Shown here one piece after another: positions 1 to 8,174 of a stretch of 64,000 bases of DNA. The DNA is from Agreia sp. COWG (GTDB taxonomy: Bacteria > Actinomycetota > Actinomycetes > Actinomycetales > Microbacteriaceae): NCBI RefSeq assembly GCF_904528075.1, contig NZ_LR882035.1, positions 1,922,001 through 1,986,000 on the forward strand, given 5' to 3'. The translations under genes were made by a program, and so were the position numbers. Positions within the stretch are counted from its first letter, which is position 1, and each line of letters opens with the position of its first letter. The notes beneath the pieces were generated by a model. It made no database searches. It saw only the letters and a program-made list of their open reading frames with translations, and was not told the origin of the DNA.

Positions 1-1020
1 GCACAGCGCGGGAACGGTGAGCAGCACGAGGTAGGTGAGCGGGATGCCCGCGATCACGAACGCGACGAAGACCACGAGAAGAAAGCCGAACACTCCGATG
101 ACAGGAACCGGATATCGGGCATCGCGCGCCCAGTACGTGAGGCTGCGCGCAGCGACTGCCCCCGACCGAGTCGACGGAGTACGGGCGAACCAGCCGAGGT
201 TCGCGTGCTGGCGGGTGTTCTGCTCTCGTTGGGCCGTGACGAGGGCCCGGGCGACGAGGGCGTTCCATACCAGCCAGAGAACAGCGACGAAGGCTACGGC
301 GATGAGGGCCTTCAGCACCACCGAGAAGGCCGGGGCCCCGGTCGCCACGTCGGCCGGAACTGCCCACACGGCACCCAGCGGACTCCAGCTGAGGGTGTCT
401 GCGGCCGCGGAGGCGAGCCCGGGAACCCCGTCGGCGCCGTGTGCCGTAAGCCAGAGGATGACCGCAGGCGACGCGAGCACGACGACGATGACGGCGACGA
501 GGGCCGCGGTCTCGCGAGATCTGCGGGTAGCCAGAACGGTGGTTGCGAGCAGAGATGCGATGCGGGAGATGAGCAGGCAGGTAGCCACACCGACGACCGC
601 CGAGACGACCGCCAGCGTTGCGATGCCGGCGTTCTGCGCCCACACGGGAACGGTGAAAGCGGCCACGAGCAACGTGAGCACCATCGGCACGCTCACCAGG
701 CCGGCTACAGCCAGAGCCCGGGCCAAGGGTGCGGGACGAATACCGAACAGAGCGAAGCGTCGAGGCTCGAGGGTATCGGGCACACCCGACAGCAGCGGCA
801 CGACGAGGAACGCGGCGATCACCACCGAGCCTCCGAGAATCACCGTGGTGCGGGCATCTCGAACCGGAACGTCGACCAGCGACAGAAGCACCGAGGCCGA
901 CGCGACGGCCAACACCACGCAGATGACGAACGTGACGATCACACCGGCGATCTGCTTCGGCGTGCGAACGAAGGTGTTACCGAAGAACTGCAGCTTCAGT
1001 TTGAGGAATTCAGCAACCAT
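1..1020 (-). CDS. ABC-2 type transporter permease, 3' end outside the window
   Basis: This is the membrane partner of the ATPase encoded just upstream. The reading frame runs without a stop from the ATG at 1020 to the window edge, giving 340 residues, so the C-terminus is missing. The N-terminus is short and basic (MVAEFLKLKLQFFGN), followed by several long hydrophobic stretches rich in Val, Ala and Leu, as in ABC export permeases. The start lies 25 bases inside the end of the ATPase gene, which implies translational coupling. The substrate cannot be told from sequence. Calling it a permease rests on hydrophobicity and context, not on a family-specific motif. Confidence 0.75.
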   Translation of the reverse strand, partial: MVAEFLKLKLQFFGNTFVRTPKQIAGVIVTFVICVVLAVASASVLLSLVDVPVRDARTTVILGGSVVIAAFLVVPLLSGVPDTLEPRRFALFGIRPAPLARALAVAGLVSVPMVLTLLVAAFTVPVWAQNAGIATLAVVSAVVGVATCLLISRIASLLATTVLATRRSRETAALVAVIVVVLASPAVILWLTAHGADGVPGLASAAADTLSWSPLGAVWAVPADVATGAPAFSVVLKALIAVAFVAVLWLVWNALVARALVTAQREQNTRQHANLGWFARTPSTRSGAVAARSLTYWARDARYPVPVIGVFGFLLVVFVAFVIAGIPLTYLVLLTVPALC

Positions 1021-2378
1021 TCCATGCCTTCCGCTGCCTTGCGCCCACCGGCGAGCTCAACGAACCGATCTTCGAGGGTTCCGTTTCGGCGCACCTCGTC
1101 GATCGTGCCCTGTGCCAGCACCTGGCCCTGAACGATGATGGCGACTCCGTCACAGACCCGTTGGATCATGTCCATGCTGTGGCTCGACAGAACGACGGTT
1201 CCGCCGTTGGCGACGTACTTCTGCAAGATCTCGGTGACGTTCGCCGCGGACACGGGATCGACCGATTCGAACGGCTCGTCGAGGACGAGGATGCGCGGTG
1301 AGTGGATCATGGCCGCCGCGAGAGCGATCTTCTTGGTCATGCCAGCCGAGTAGTCGGTGACCAGGCGTCCGAGCGCGTCTTCGAGCCCGAAGGCCTCCGC
1401 GAGGTCGTCGCTGCGCTCGCGAACGGCCTTGTTGTCGAGACCACGCAGCGTTCCCGAGTAGTACAGCAGCTGGCGACCGGTGAGCCGGTCGAACAGCCGA
1501 AGGCGATCGGGAAGCACTCCGATGATCTTCTTCGCCTCGGCGGGGTCTGCCCAGACATCGAGGTCGTTCACCCGGATCGTGCCCGAGTCGGGTCGCAGGA
1601 GACCTGTGACCATGGAGAGCGTCGTGGTCTTGCCCGCCCCGTTCGGCCCGACGATCCCGTAGAACGAGCCCTGCCGAACCTCGAGGTCGATGGAGTCCAC
1701 GGCCGTCGTGCTGCCGAACTTCTTGACGAGCTTGTCGATCGCCAGAACCACCGGCTGCGCGGCACGCAGCGCAGCGCGCTCTTCTGCCTCGGCCTTCGCG
1801 AGTGACTCGGCGGCAGCCGCCGCGCGTCTCTGCGCGGCGGTCAGCCGCACGGGCTTGGCCTTCTGCGGAACAGGCTGCGCAGCCACGGTCACACCACCGT
1901 CGAGGACGATCGGAGAATCGTCGGAGGACGGCGCGGCCTTGGTGCGCGGGGCGGCCGGTTTGCGAGGGGCCCGCGGGGCAGCGGGCGCACGTGTACCGTT
2001 CGGCGTATTCCCCGATCGGGCGGATGCGGCCGGGCGGGCCCGTGGAGACTTGGGTGCCGCCGGTCGCGGCTTCTCGACAGGCGCCTCGCCTTGATTCTCC
2101 TCGTCGGGTCGAACCTCGTCTTGTCGAACCTCGTCTTGCTTGACCTCGTCGGTTTCAACCTCGACAGCCGGCTCATCGACGGGCGGTTTGGAGGCATTCG
2201 TGCGCGGAGATGTCGTGCTGCGCGGCGTCGACGTACGCGCTGCCGCGGACGACTTCTTTGCTCGAGAAACGGGCTTGCGGGCTGTGGATGCGGAGGCACT
2301 GGACAACGAGTCGGACTCGCCGTTCACCTCTGCCCCACCGTTGCCGCCGGTCGCGGGCGCTTCTGGCTCTGAGGTCAC
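996..2378 (-). CDS. ABC transporter ATP-binding protein with a ~200-residue low-complexity N-terminal extension
   Basis: This 460-residue protein is the ATPase of a two-component ABC exporter. The catalytic domain begins near residue 211. It has Walker A GPNGAGKTT (244-252), a signature YSAGM (343-347) in place of LSGGQ, and Walker B ILVLDEPF (363-370) followed by an H-loop (SSHSMD). The first ~200 residues are Ala/Pro/Lys/Ser-rich with an acidic patch of five-residue repeats (KQDEV, RQDEV, RPDEE near 80-93). ABC ATPases of this type are usually about 240-320 residues, so the extension is unusual. The GTG start at 2378 follows a -10-like hexamer by six bases, suggesting a leaderless mRNA. The downstream permease overlaps it by 25 bases. 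Confidence 0.9.
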   Translation of the reverse strand: MTSEPEAPATGGNGGAEVNGESDSLSSASASTARKPVSRAKKSSAAARTSTPRSTTSPRTNASKPPVDEPAVEVETDEVKQDEVRQDEVRPDEENQGEAPVEKPRPAAPKSPRARPAASARSGNTPNGTRAPAAPRAPRKPAAPRTKAAPSSDDSPIVLDGGVTVAAQPVPQKAKPVRLTAAQRRAAAAAESLAKAEAEERAALRAAQPVVLAIDKLVKKFGSTTAVDSIDLEVRQGSFYGIVGPNGAGKTTTLSMVTGLLRPDSGTIRVNDLDVWADPAEAKKIIGVLPDRLRLFDRLTGRQLLYYSGTLRGLDNKAVRERSDDLAEAFGLEDALGRLVTDYSAGMTKKIALAAAMIHSPRILVLDEPFESVDPVSAANVTEILQKYVANGGTVVLSSHSMDMIQRVCDGVAIIVQGQVLAQGTIDEVRRNGTLEDRFVELAGGRKAAEGMEWLLNSSN

Positions 2379-2384
2379 CGACTT

Positions 2385-2390
2385 AAGCTA
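2385..2390 (-). promoter_or_regulatory. -10 element of a probable leaderless promoter for the ABC ATPase
   Basis: On the minus strand TAGCTT stands six bases before the GTG at 2378, and no Shine-Dalgarno sequence lies between. This places transcription start at or within a base or two of the start codon. No clear -35 box is visible. Leaderless mRNAs are common in actinobacteria. Confidence 0.45.
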
Positions 2391-2629
2391 TCAGCCGCGA
2401 CCGACCGGTGCATTCATGGTGCCAACCTGTCAGAAACCCGACGGTTGGATCACGAAGTAGGAACGATGACAACCCCATTGTGACCCGAAACGGGGGGCAC
2501 GATACAGTGGAGCCGGACATTGTTATATGTCTGGCGCCTCTCTTTTGGCTTAACGGTCCCTGAACTTCCTTCTCCATGGCAGATGCGCAGCTTTGTCCGC
2601 ACAACTTTCGCACGATCAAGGAGTTTCTC

Positions 2630-3322
2630 TTGACCATCCAGGTAGTCATTCTGGCAGCGGGAATGGGCAGTCGCCTCGGCCGCTCCCTTCCGAAGCCCCT
2701 CACCGAGCTCAACGACGGCCGCACCATCATGGGCCAGCAGTTCGACAACATCCGTCACGCGTTCGGCAACAACGCCAAGGTCACGGTCGTCGTGGGCTAC
2801 AAGCTCGAGCACATCATCGAGGCGTTCCCGCAGGCATCGTTCGTCTATAACGAGCAGTACGACCAGACCAACACGTCGAAGAGTCTTCTCCGCGCCCTCC
2901 AGGCATCCGCTCCGGGAGGCGTGCTGTGGATGAATGGCGACGTCGTCTTCGATCCGGCCGTGCTCGACAGGGCGGCAGCGATGATCGCCCGCGACCAGTC
3001 GTTCGTGACGGTGAACACGTCGAAGGTGTCAGACGAAGAGGTCAAGTACACGACCAGCGCGGAGGGCTACATCAAGGAGCTGTCCAAGACGGTCAAGGGC
3101 GGCCTGGGCGAAGCGGTCGGCATCAACTACATCTCCGCGGCCGACAAGGCCCTGCTGTTGCGACAGCTGCGGGGCGTCGCCGATCAGGATTACTTCGAGC
3201 GGGGCATCGAGCTCGCCATCGAGCAGAACCGCCTTCTGGTCGAACCTGTCGACATCTCGGATCTCTACGCGGTCGAGGTCGACTTTGCCGAAGACCTCGA
3301 GCGGGCGAACCTCTTCGTCTGA
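2630..3322 (+). CDS. Nucleotidyltransferase of the NTP_transferase family (LicC-like)
   Basis: This cytoplasmic enzyme would transfer a nucleotidyl group from an NTP to a phosphorylated sugar or small alcohol. The nucleotide-binding signature LAAGMGSRLG (8-17) with Lys22 sits at the N-terminus, and a metal-binding NGD is at 102-104. The pattern NTSKSLLRAL near 81-90 recalls phosphocholine cytidylyltransferases. I chose the TTG at 2630 because AAGGAG (2618-2623) precedes it by six bases and the protein then opens directly with the first beta strand. An in-frame ATG at 2576 would add 18 residues of no family character. It lies about 100 bases before a polysaccharide-type ABC exporter, so an activated precursor for an exported polymer is the likely product. 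The substrate is not proven. Confidence 0.85.
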   Translation: MTIQVVILAAGMGSRLGRSLPKPLTELNDGRTIMGQQFDNIRHAFGNNAKVTVVVGYKLEHIIEAFPQASFVYNEQYDQTNTSKSLLRALQASAPGGVLWMNGDVVFDPAVLDRAAAMIARDQSFVTVNTSKVSDEEVKYTTSAEGYIKELSKTVKGGLGEAVGINYISAADKALLLRQLRGVADQDYFERGIELAIEQNRLLVEPVDISDLYAVEVDFAEDLERANLFV

Positions 3323-3381
3323 ACGACTCCGACGGTGCAGTACCGCCGTCGCATACATCTCGTCGAGCACATCCTCGAATA

Positions 3382-3401
3382 GAGTGAAGCGTTATTCACT
3401 C
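3382..3401 (+). promoter_or_regulatory. Perfect 7-bp inverted repeat before the exporter permease
   Basis: GAGTGAA (3382-3388), a six-base spacer, then TTCACTC (3395-3401) form a perfect inverted repeat between the nucleotidyltransferase and the exporter. It could be an operator or a small RNA hairpin. It is one reason to start the permease at 3423 rather than at the in-frame GTG 3384, which lies inside the repeat. Confidence 0.4.
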
Positions 3402-3422
3402 ACGAGAAACGAGATCCGGCCG

Positions 3423-4226
3423 GTGGCAGTGACGACGAGCGACGTACGCCCACAGTCCCGCTCACCGTTCGCCCGGTACCGCAATGCACTGTGGCTCCTG
3501 ACGCGCCGAGATCTGCGCGTTCGGTACTCGACGTCTGTACTCGGATACGTCTGGTCGATCCTCGATCCGCTCGTGATGGCGACCATCTACTGGTTCGTCT
3601 TCACCCAGGTATTCCAGAAATCCGTGGGCGAAGACCCGTACATCGTCTTCCTGCTCGCCGCGCTGCTTCCCTGGATGTGGTTCAACGGCACGGTCTCCGA
3701 CACGACACGAGCGTTCCTCCGCGAGGCGAAGCTGATCCGGTCCACCAGGATTCCGCGCACCATCTGGGTCAACCGCATCGTGCTCTCCAAAGGCATCGAG
3801 TTTTTGGCGAGCCTGCCCGTGCTGGCGGCCTTTGCCGTCTTCGCAGGGGCGAGCCTCTCCCCCGAGGTCTTGCTCTTTCCTCTCGCCATCGTGATCCAAG
3901 GGGTGCTGACCGTCGGCATCGGACTGATCGTCGCCCCTTTGGTGGTGTTCTTCCGTGACCTCGAGCGAGCGGTCAAACTCGCGCTGCGAGCGCTGTTCTA
4001 TGCCTCCCCCATCATCTACAGCACGGCCGACCTGCCGACTCAGCTGCACGTGCTGGCTGCTTTCAACCCCCTCAGCGGCATCTTCTCCTTATACCGGGCA
4101 GCGTTCTTCCCCGAGCAACTCGACTGGTACCTCGTCGGCGTGAGCGCTGCCGTGAGCGTTCTCATCCTCGGCATCGGAGCGTTGGTCTTCCGACGCTCGG
4201 AGCGAGCCGTCCTGAAGGAGATCTGA
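3423..4226 (+). CDS. Polysaccharide/teichoic-acid-type ABC exporter permease (Wzm/TagG-like)
   Basis: This integral membrane protein of about 267 residues would form the channel of an ABC-2 exporter for a lipid-linked polymer. After a short basic N-terminus comes RRDLRVRYSTSVLGYVWSIL, typical of the Wzm/TagG/RfbA family, then about six hydrophobic segments. The GTG at 3423 is my choice. GTG 3384 is in frame but inside an inverted repeat, and the longer frame back to 3285 overlaps the previous gene. The stop TGA overlaps the ATG of the ATPase gene (4224-4228), so the two are coupled. The family exports O-antigen, teichoic acid or galactan-like chains; which chain is exported here is inferred only from context. 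Confidence 0.88.
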   Translation: MAVTTSDVRPQSRSPFARYRNALWLLTRRDLRVRYSTSVLGYVWSILDPLVMATIYWFVFTQVFQKSVGEDPYIVFLLAALLPWMWFNGTVSDTTRAFLREAKLIRSTRIPRTIWVNRIVLSKGIEFLASLPVLAAFAVFAGASLSPEVLLFPLAIVIQGVLTVGIGLIVAPLVVFFRDLERAVKLALRALFYASPIIYSTADLPTQLHVLAAFNPLSGIFSLYRAAFFPEQLDWYLVGVSAAVSVLILGIGALVFRRSERAVLKEI

Positions 4227-5005
4227 TGACCGCCGCACCCGTCATCACCGTCGACGCCGTCGGCATCCGGTTCAAGAGGAATCGACGCTCGCGGCGTAAT
4301 TTCAAGGATCTGTTCGCCGGACGGCTGCGCCGCACCCGGCCCGGAGAATTCTGGGCATTGCGCGACGTGAGCTTCACCGTTCAGCGTGGCGAGGCCATCG
4401 GAGTGATCGGCCGCAACGGTCAGGGCAAGTCGACCCTGCTGAAGCTCGTGGCCGAGGTCGTTCTCCCCGACGAGGGCACGGTGACGGTGGGCGAGGGCGT
4501 CGCGCCCCTGATCGAGATCACCGGCGGCTTCGTCGACGACCTCTCGGTACGTGACAACGTCTATCTCACGGCCGGGCTGCACGGTATGACCAAGGCTCAG
4601 ATCGACGAACGATTCGACCGCATCGTGGATTTCGCCGAGATCGGGGATTTTCTCGACACCCCGTACAAGCATCTCTCGAGCGGTATGAAGGTGCGCATCG
4701 CCTTCAGCGTCATCTCACAACTCGAAGAACCCATCATTCTTGTCGACGAGGTGCTCGCCGTCGGCGACAAGGCCTTTCGCGAGAAGTGCTACCGGCGCAT
4801 CGAGGAACTGCTGGAGGGCGGTCGTACCCTCTTCTTCGTCTCGCATAACGAGAAAGACCTGCGCCGGTTCTGCACGCGGGGCCTCTATCTCGACAAGGGC
4901 ACGCTGGTTCTGGATGCGCCGGTGGCGGAGGCGCTCGACAGATACGCCGCGGACTACCCGGTCAGCGCCCCGCAGAAGCCCGCGTCAGAGAAGCCCGCTC
5001 ACTAG
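4226..5005 (+). CDS. Polysaccharide ABC exporter ATP-binding protein (Wzt/TagH-like)
   Basis: This 259-residue ATPase energises the upstream permease. It has Walker A GRNGQGKST (62-70), signature LSSGM (150-154) and Walker B IILVDEVLAVGD (170-181), the last being characteristic of the Wzt/TagH subgroup. An H-loop follows in FFVSHNEKD. It ends soon after the nucleotide-binding domain and so lacks the C-terminal carbohydrate-binding domain of O-antigen Wzt proteins. It therefore resembles exporters that do not read a chain-end modification. Start and stop codons overlap with the permease. Its 3' end overlaps the convergent next gene by four bases. Confidence 0.9.
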   Translation: MTAAPVITVDAVGIRFKRNRRSRRNFKDLFAGRLRRTRPGEFWALRDVSFTVQRGEAIGVIGRNGQGKSTLLKLVAEVVLPDEGTVTVGEGVAPLIEITGGFVDDLSVRDNVYLTAGLHGMTKAQIDERFDRIVDFAEIGDFLDTPYKHLSSGMKVRIAFSVISQLEEPIILVDEVLAVGDKAFREKCYRRIEELLEGGRTLFFVSHNEKDLRRFCTRGLYLDKGTLVLDAPVAEALDRYAADYPVSAPQKPASEKPAH

Positions 5006-5667
5006 AAGTCGAACCCACCGCCGAAGTCGCCGCCACCGAAGTCGCCGAAGTCCCCACCACCGTCTCCGGCGGCATCCACGCTCGAGGCATCCGTGCTCGA
5101 CGGATCCATGCCCTCGGAACCCACCCCGGACGAGTCCCCGTCGCCGGCCGTGGCGACCTCGGATGAGAAATCGGGCATGAATGCCTGCGCCAGCGCACTG
5201 CCGATGACGACGCCTGCCACGCTTCCGAGCAGGGAGGTCGCGAACATCGATCCCATGCCCATACCCAGGCCGGCTCCCCCTGCGCCCGGCAAGGCCAGGG
5301 AACGCTCCAGCGTTCCCGGGTTGCGCAGCTCTGACCGCGTTGCGGCCTGAGCCAGAGCCGGTGCCCCCGCGTCTCGCGGAGACTCCCCGGCGGGGGCGTT
5401 CGCACTCAACTGTTCGAAGACCTGCGCGCGCTGGTCGGGCGTCAACCGCGCGAACGCCTCCTCGTGCACCTGCTCGATCGTCTCGGGAGGCGCGGTGCGG
5501 AGAAGGTAACGGTATCGCTCGATCGCGATCTCGTCGGCCGAGCGGTGATCGGCCGGCGCATCCTGCACCGCGCCGGGCGGCGTGCCGTAATCGGGGGTCG
5601 TGCCGCGAGCAGCCTGCTGCTGCTGCGACTCCGGCTCGCGTCCGAGGATCTTGTCGAGGAAGCCCAT
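5002..5667 (-). CDS. Uncharacterised protein with a Gly/Asp/Phe-rich C-terminal tail
   Basis: A 221-residue protein I do not recognise. The start ATG at 5667 (MGFLDKILGRE) is preceded by AAAGGA, whereas the frame continues upstream without a ribosome site. Residues ~40-90 form a charged, probably helical region (ERYRYLLRTAPPETIEQVHE). A Gly/Met/Ala-rich hydrophobic stretch around 140-170 could insert in or lie on a membrane. The last 20 residues are built of Gly, Asp and Phe (GGGDFGGGFDF). The gene follows the HExxH protein in the same direction with an 88-base gap, so the two may be co-transcribed. No function is claimed. Confidence 0.7.
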   Translation of the reverse strand: MGFLDKILGREPESQQQQAARGTTPDYGTPPGAVQDAPADHRSADEIAIERYRYLLRTAPPETIEQVHEEAFARLTPDQRAQVFEQLSANAPAGESPRDAGAPALAQAATRSELRNPGTLERSLALPGAGGAGLGMGMGSMFATSLLGSVAGVVIGSALAQAFMPDFSSEVATAGDGDSSGVGSEGMDPSSTDASSVDAAGDGGGDFGDFGGGDFGGGFDF

Positions 5668-5755
5668 GGTGTGTGTCCTTTCGGGTACCGATCCATCCTC
5701 CCGGTACAGGCTGGGCCATGCCTGTGCTCGGGCGAACGGAGACGTCGTCCGGAGC

Positions 5756-6838
5756 TCAGCCCGCCGTGCTGTCGAGTAGTGCCCAGAGACGGTTCGCCTC
5801 GGCAGCGCACGACGTCCACTCATCGCTTGCGACACGGCGCTGATCGATCACCACCTGCTGGGCGACGGAGATCGAGGCCTGTTCGTCGATGCAGTCTTGA
5901 ACGGGCCGCCGGCGCGCCTCGATCTCTGCCATGGGCGCGAGGGGATTCTCGGCCACCCACCCGTTGTAGTCGGCCGCGGCGATCGAATAGCACTGCGTCA
6001 CCGAGTCCCAGCGCGTCGAGAAATCTGTGAACTGAGTGTCGAGACGCCCCACCGTCGCGGCGAGTTCGTCGATGCGGGCGAGGAGGCCGTAGTAGGTCGA
6101 CGAGGAGGCTATATCGATCGCTACGACGACCGACCGGTCCGCGAAGTAACGGGCGTAATAGGACTCGAGTTCAGGGGGCAGGCCGACGACCTGGCTGCCG
6201 AGGATGGAATGTAGCTCGTTCACCATCTCGGGCGAGGTGACGCTCGTCACGTTGTAGTGCCGCATCTCGGATTCGATCACGGATTCGACGCGGGGCTCCA
6301 CCCGTGCCGCATCTGACGCGGCTATCAGGAGGGGCGAGAGGCGCTCTCGCTCGGAGTCCGGAAGACGCTGCCAAGCCGCGTGCAGCATCTCGTGCACACC
6401 GGTCGAGACCATCGACCCCTCCCACTCCGGTTCACGCACCTCGAAGAGGTGAATCCGACGACCGTCGAAACAGCCGAGAAACCCCTCCCCGGGTGCGTCG
6501 GGCGGACAGTTCGCATTGAACTCCGCCGCGGTCTCGATCGCTGGAGAGGCGCTGCCGTAGATCTGGCGCCCCTCCTCCGACAGCGCAGCCCGATCCACGA
6601 GCGACATGACCTCCGGGCTGGCGGGAGCGGCGATACCGGCACCGGGAAGCGGGCTGACGGATGCGGCTACACCGACACCGCCAAGCGAGTCGAGGGGGTT
6701 CCAGCCTGCCCGTGCCTGTGGGAAGAACATCAGGCCGACGGAGACGACAACGACAACGGTGCCGATCAGCCGAAAAATGATCGACGCCGCCGTTCGAGCT
6801 ACCCCGCGCCGTGGCGCCCGCGTGTCCCCGTCATCCAT
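5756..6838 (-). CDS. Membrane-anchored uncharacterised protein with an HExxH motif
   Basis: This 360-residue protein has one transmembrane segment near residues 19-40 and a long extracytoplasmic part. HEMLH at 149-153 matches the zinc-binding HExxH signature of metallopeptidases, and MVNELHSILG further on offers a possible third ligand. Two Cys residues around 111-123 and several in the C-terminal third would suit an exported, disulphide-bonded domain. I start it at ATG 6838 because CGGAG lies just before it. The open frame back to 6934 would overlap the divergent MFS start. Proteolytic activity is an inference from the motif only; the family is unknown to me. Confidence 0.7.
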   Translation of the reverse strand: MDDGDTRAPRRGVARTAASIIFRLIGTVVVVVSVGLMFFPQARAGWNPLDSLGGVGVAASVSPLPGAGIAAPASPEVMSLVDRAALSEEGRQIYGSASPAIETAAEFNANCPPDAPGEGFLGCFDGRRIHLFEVREPEWEGSMVSTGVHEMLHAAWQRLPDSERERLSPLLIAASDAARVEPRVESVIESEMRHYNVTSVTSPEMVNELHSILGSQVVGLPPELESYYARYFADRSVVVAIDIASSSTYYGLLARIDELAATVGRLDTQFTDFSTRWDSVTQCYSIAAADYNGWVAENPLAPMAEIEARRRPVQDCIDEQASISVAQQVVIDQRRVASDEWTSCAAEANRLWALLDSTAG

Positions 6839-6901
6839 CAGGCTCCGCAGTAGACCATGCCCGTGTGACGCCCGGGCGAACAGCCGCTGAACGACGAAGG
6901 C

Positions 6902-6907
6902 GATAAT
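6902..6907 (+). promoter_or_regulatory. -10 element of a probable leaderless promoter for the MFS transporter
   Basis: GATAAT, one base from the consensus TATAAT, lies five bases before the GTG at 6913. There is no ribosome-binding site in between, which suggests a leaderless transcript. No good -35 box is apparent. Confidence 0.45.
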
Positions 6908-6912
6908 AGAGA

Positions 6913-8142
6913 GTGACAAGACCTGACGCCCCACCAGCCATCAGCCGGGCGATGCCGTGGTTCCTCCTCGTGGCGATCGTGCTGTTCGCGCTCAACCTTC
7001 GCGGTCCGATCGTGGCGATCGCGCCCGTCATCGGGCAGATCCGGGACGAGGTCGGACTCTCGGCTGCCACCGCCGGGCTTCTGACGAGCCTCCCCGTGCT
7101 CTGCTTCGCCCTTGCCACACCGGTCGCCGCCGCTCTCATCGGCAGAGCTGGCCCGGAGAGGGCGGTGTTGATCTCGCTCGTCGGCATCCTGATCGGAACG
7201 CTCGTGCGCGCACAGGGCGAGTTCGGCACCGCCGTCGTCGGCACCATCATCATCGGCGTCGGCATCACGGTGGGCAACGTCGTGGTTCCCGTGGTCGTGC
7301 GCCGGGACTTCCCGGCCGACCGCGTCGGCATCGTCACCGGCGTCTACACGGCCACACTCAACGTGGGGGCCATGCTCACCTCGCTCGGCACTGCGCCCCT
7401 GGCCGACTGGCTCGGCTGGCGCGCCGCCATCACAGCCTGGGCCGTTCTCGCCGTTGTCGCGATCATCGTATGGGGCCAGGCCACCGGATGGCGCATGGCC
7501 CTGCTCGGGAGGATTCGCAACGCCGGCGGCGACGCAGCACCGGAGCCGGCCTCAGCCCCCGCGCACTCTGCCTCGTACCGCAGCCTCACCGCGTTCCTTC
7601 TGATGCTGGCGTTCGCCGGCCAGGCCTTCTCCTATTACGGCATCACGACCTGGCTGCCCACGATCCTGCACGATCTGCAGGGCCTCGACGCGAAGGCAGC
7701 CGGCGCGAGCTCCTCGATCTTCCAGATCATGGCAGTACTCGGCGCCGTGGGCGTTCCCCTGCTGGCGAGCCGTTGGCGACCAGGGTCTGTGGTGGCGGTG
7801 GTCGGCGCCCTGTGGCTCGCTATGCCGTTGGGACTGCTGCTCGCGCCCGATCTCTGGTTCCTGTGGTCGGTGCTCGGCGGTGCCGCCCAGGGCGGTGGCA
7901 TCACGATCGTGTTCATCATCATCGTTCGCATGTCCAGAACGGATGCGCAGGCCAGGGGCATGTCGGCCTTCGTGCAGGGCGGTGGGTACCTGCTGGCCGC
8001 CACGGGGCCGTCGATCGTGGGTGCCGTCCACGAGGCGACCGGCGGGTGGTCGGTACCGCTGATCGTGGTCACGTGCTCTGTGCTCGCGCTGGGCGTCTTC
8101 GGCATCATCGCCTCGAGACGCGTCGAGTCCCGCCACCCCTGA
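6913..8142 (+). CDS. MFS transporter of the CynX/NimT type
   Basis: A 409-residue, 12-segment inner-membrane transporter. The opening FALNLRGPIVAIAPVIGQI is typical of the CynX/NimT (cyanate or nitroimidazole transporter-like) branch of the major facilitator superfamily. A Gly-rich central region and a second six-helix half follow. The substrate cannot be predicted, because the branch includes transporters for small anions and drugs. The GTG start sits right behind a -10-like hexamer. The gene is convergent with the alkaline phosphatase gene, and a strong hairpin spans its stop codon. Confidence 0.88.
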   Translation: MTRPDAPPAISRAMPWFLLVAIVLFALNLRGPIVAIAPVIGQIRDEVGLSAATAGLLTSLPVLCFALATPVAAALIGRAGPERAVLISLVGILIGTLVRAQGEFGTAVVGTIIIGVGITVGNVVVPVVVRRDFPADRVGIVTGVYTATLNVGAMLTSLGTAPLADWLGWRAAITAWAVLAVVAIIVWGQATGWRMALLGRIRNAGGDAAPEPASAPAHSASYRSLTAFLLMLAFAGQAFSYYGITTWLPTILHDLQGLDAKAAGASSSIFQIMAVLGAVGVPLLASRWRPGSVVAVVGALWLAMPLGLLLAPDLWFLWSVLGGAAQGGGITIVFIIIVRMSRTDAQARGMSAFVQGGGYLLAATGPSIVGAVHEATGGWSVPLIVVTCSVLALGVFGIIASRRVESRHP

Positions 8143-8157
8143 GGGTGACGGGACTCG
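8124..8157. terminator. Bidirectional hairpin terminator between the MFS and alkaline phosphatase genes
   Basis: A 15-bp stem with one mismatch and a four-base loop runs from 8124 to 8157 and includes the MFS stop codon (8140-8142). There is no U-run on either side. Its position between convergent genes suggests it ends both transcripts. Confidence 0.6.
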
Positions 8158-8174
8158 TCGTGCGGGCTGAGGCG

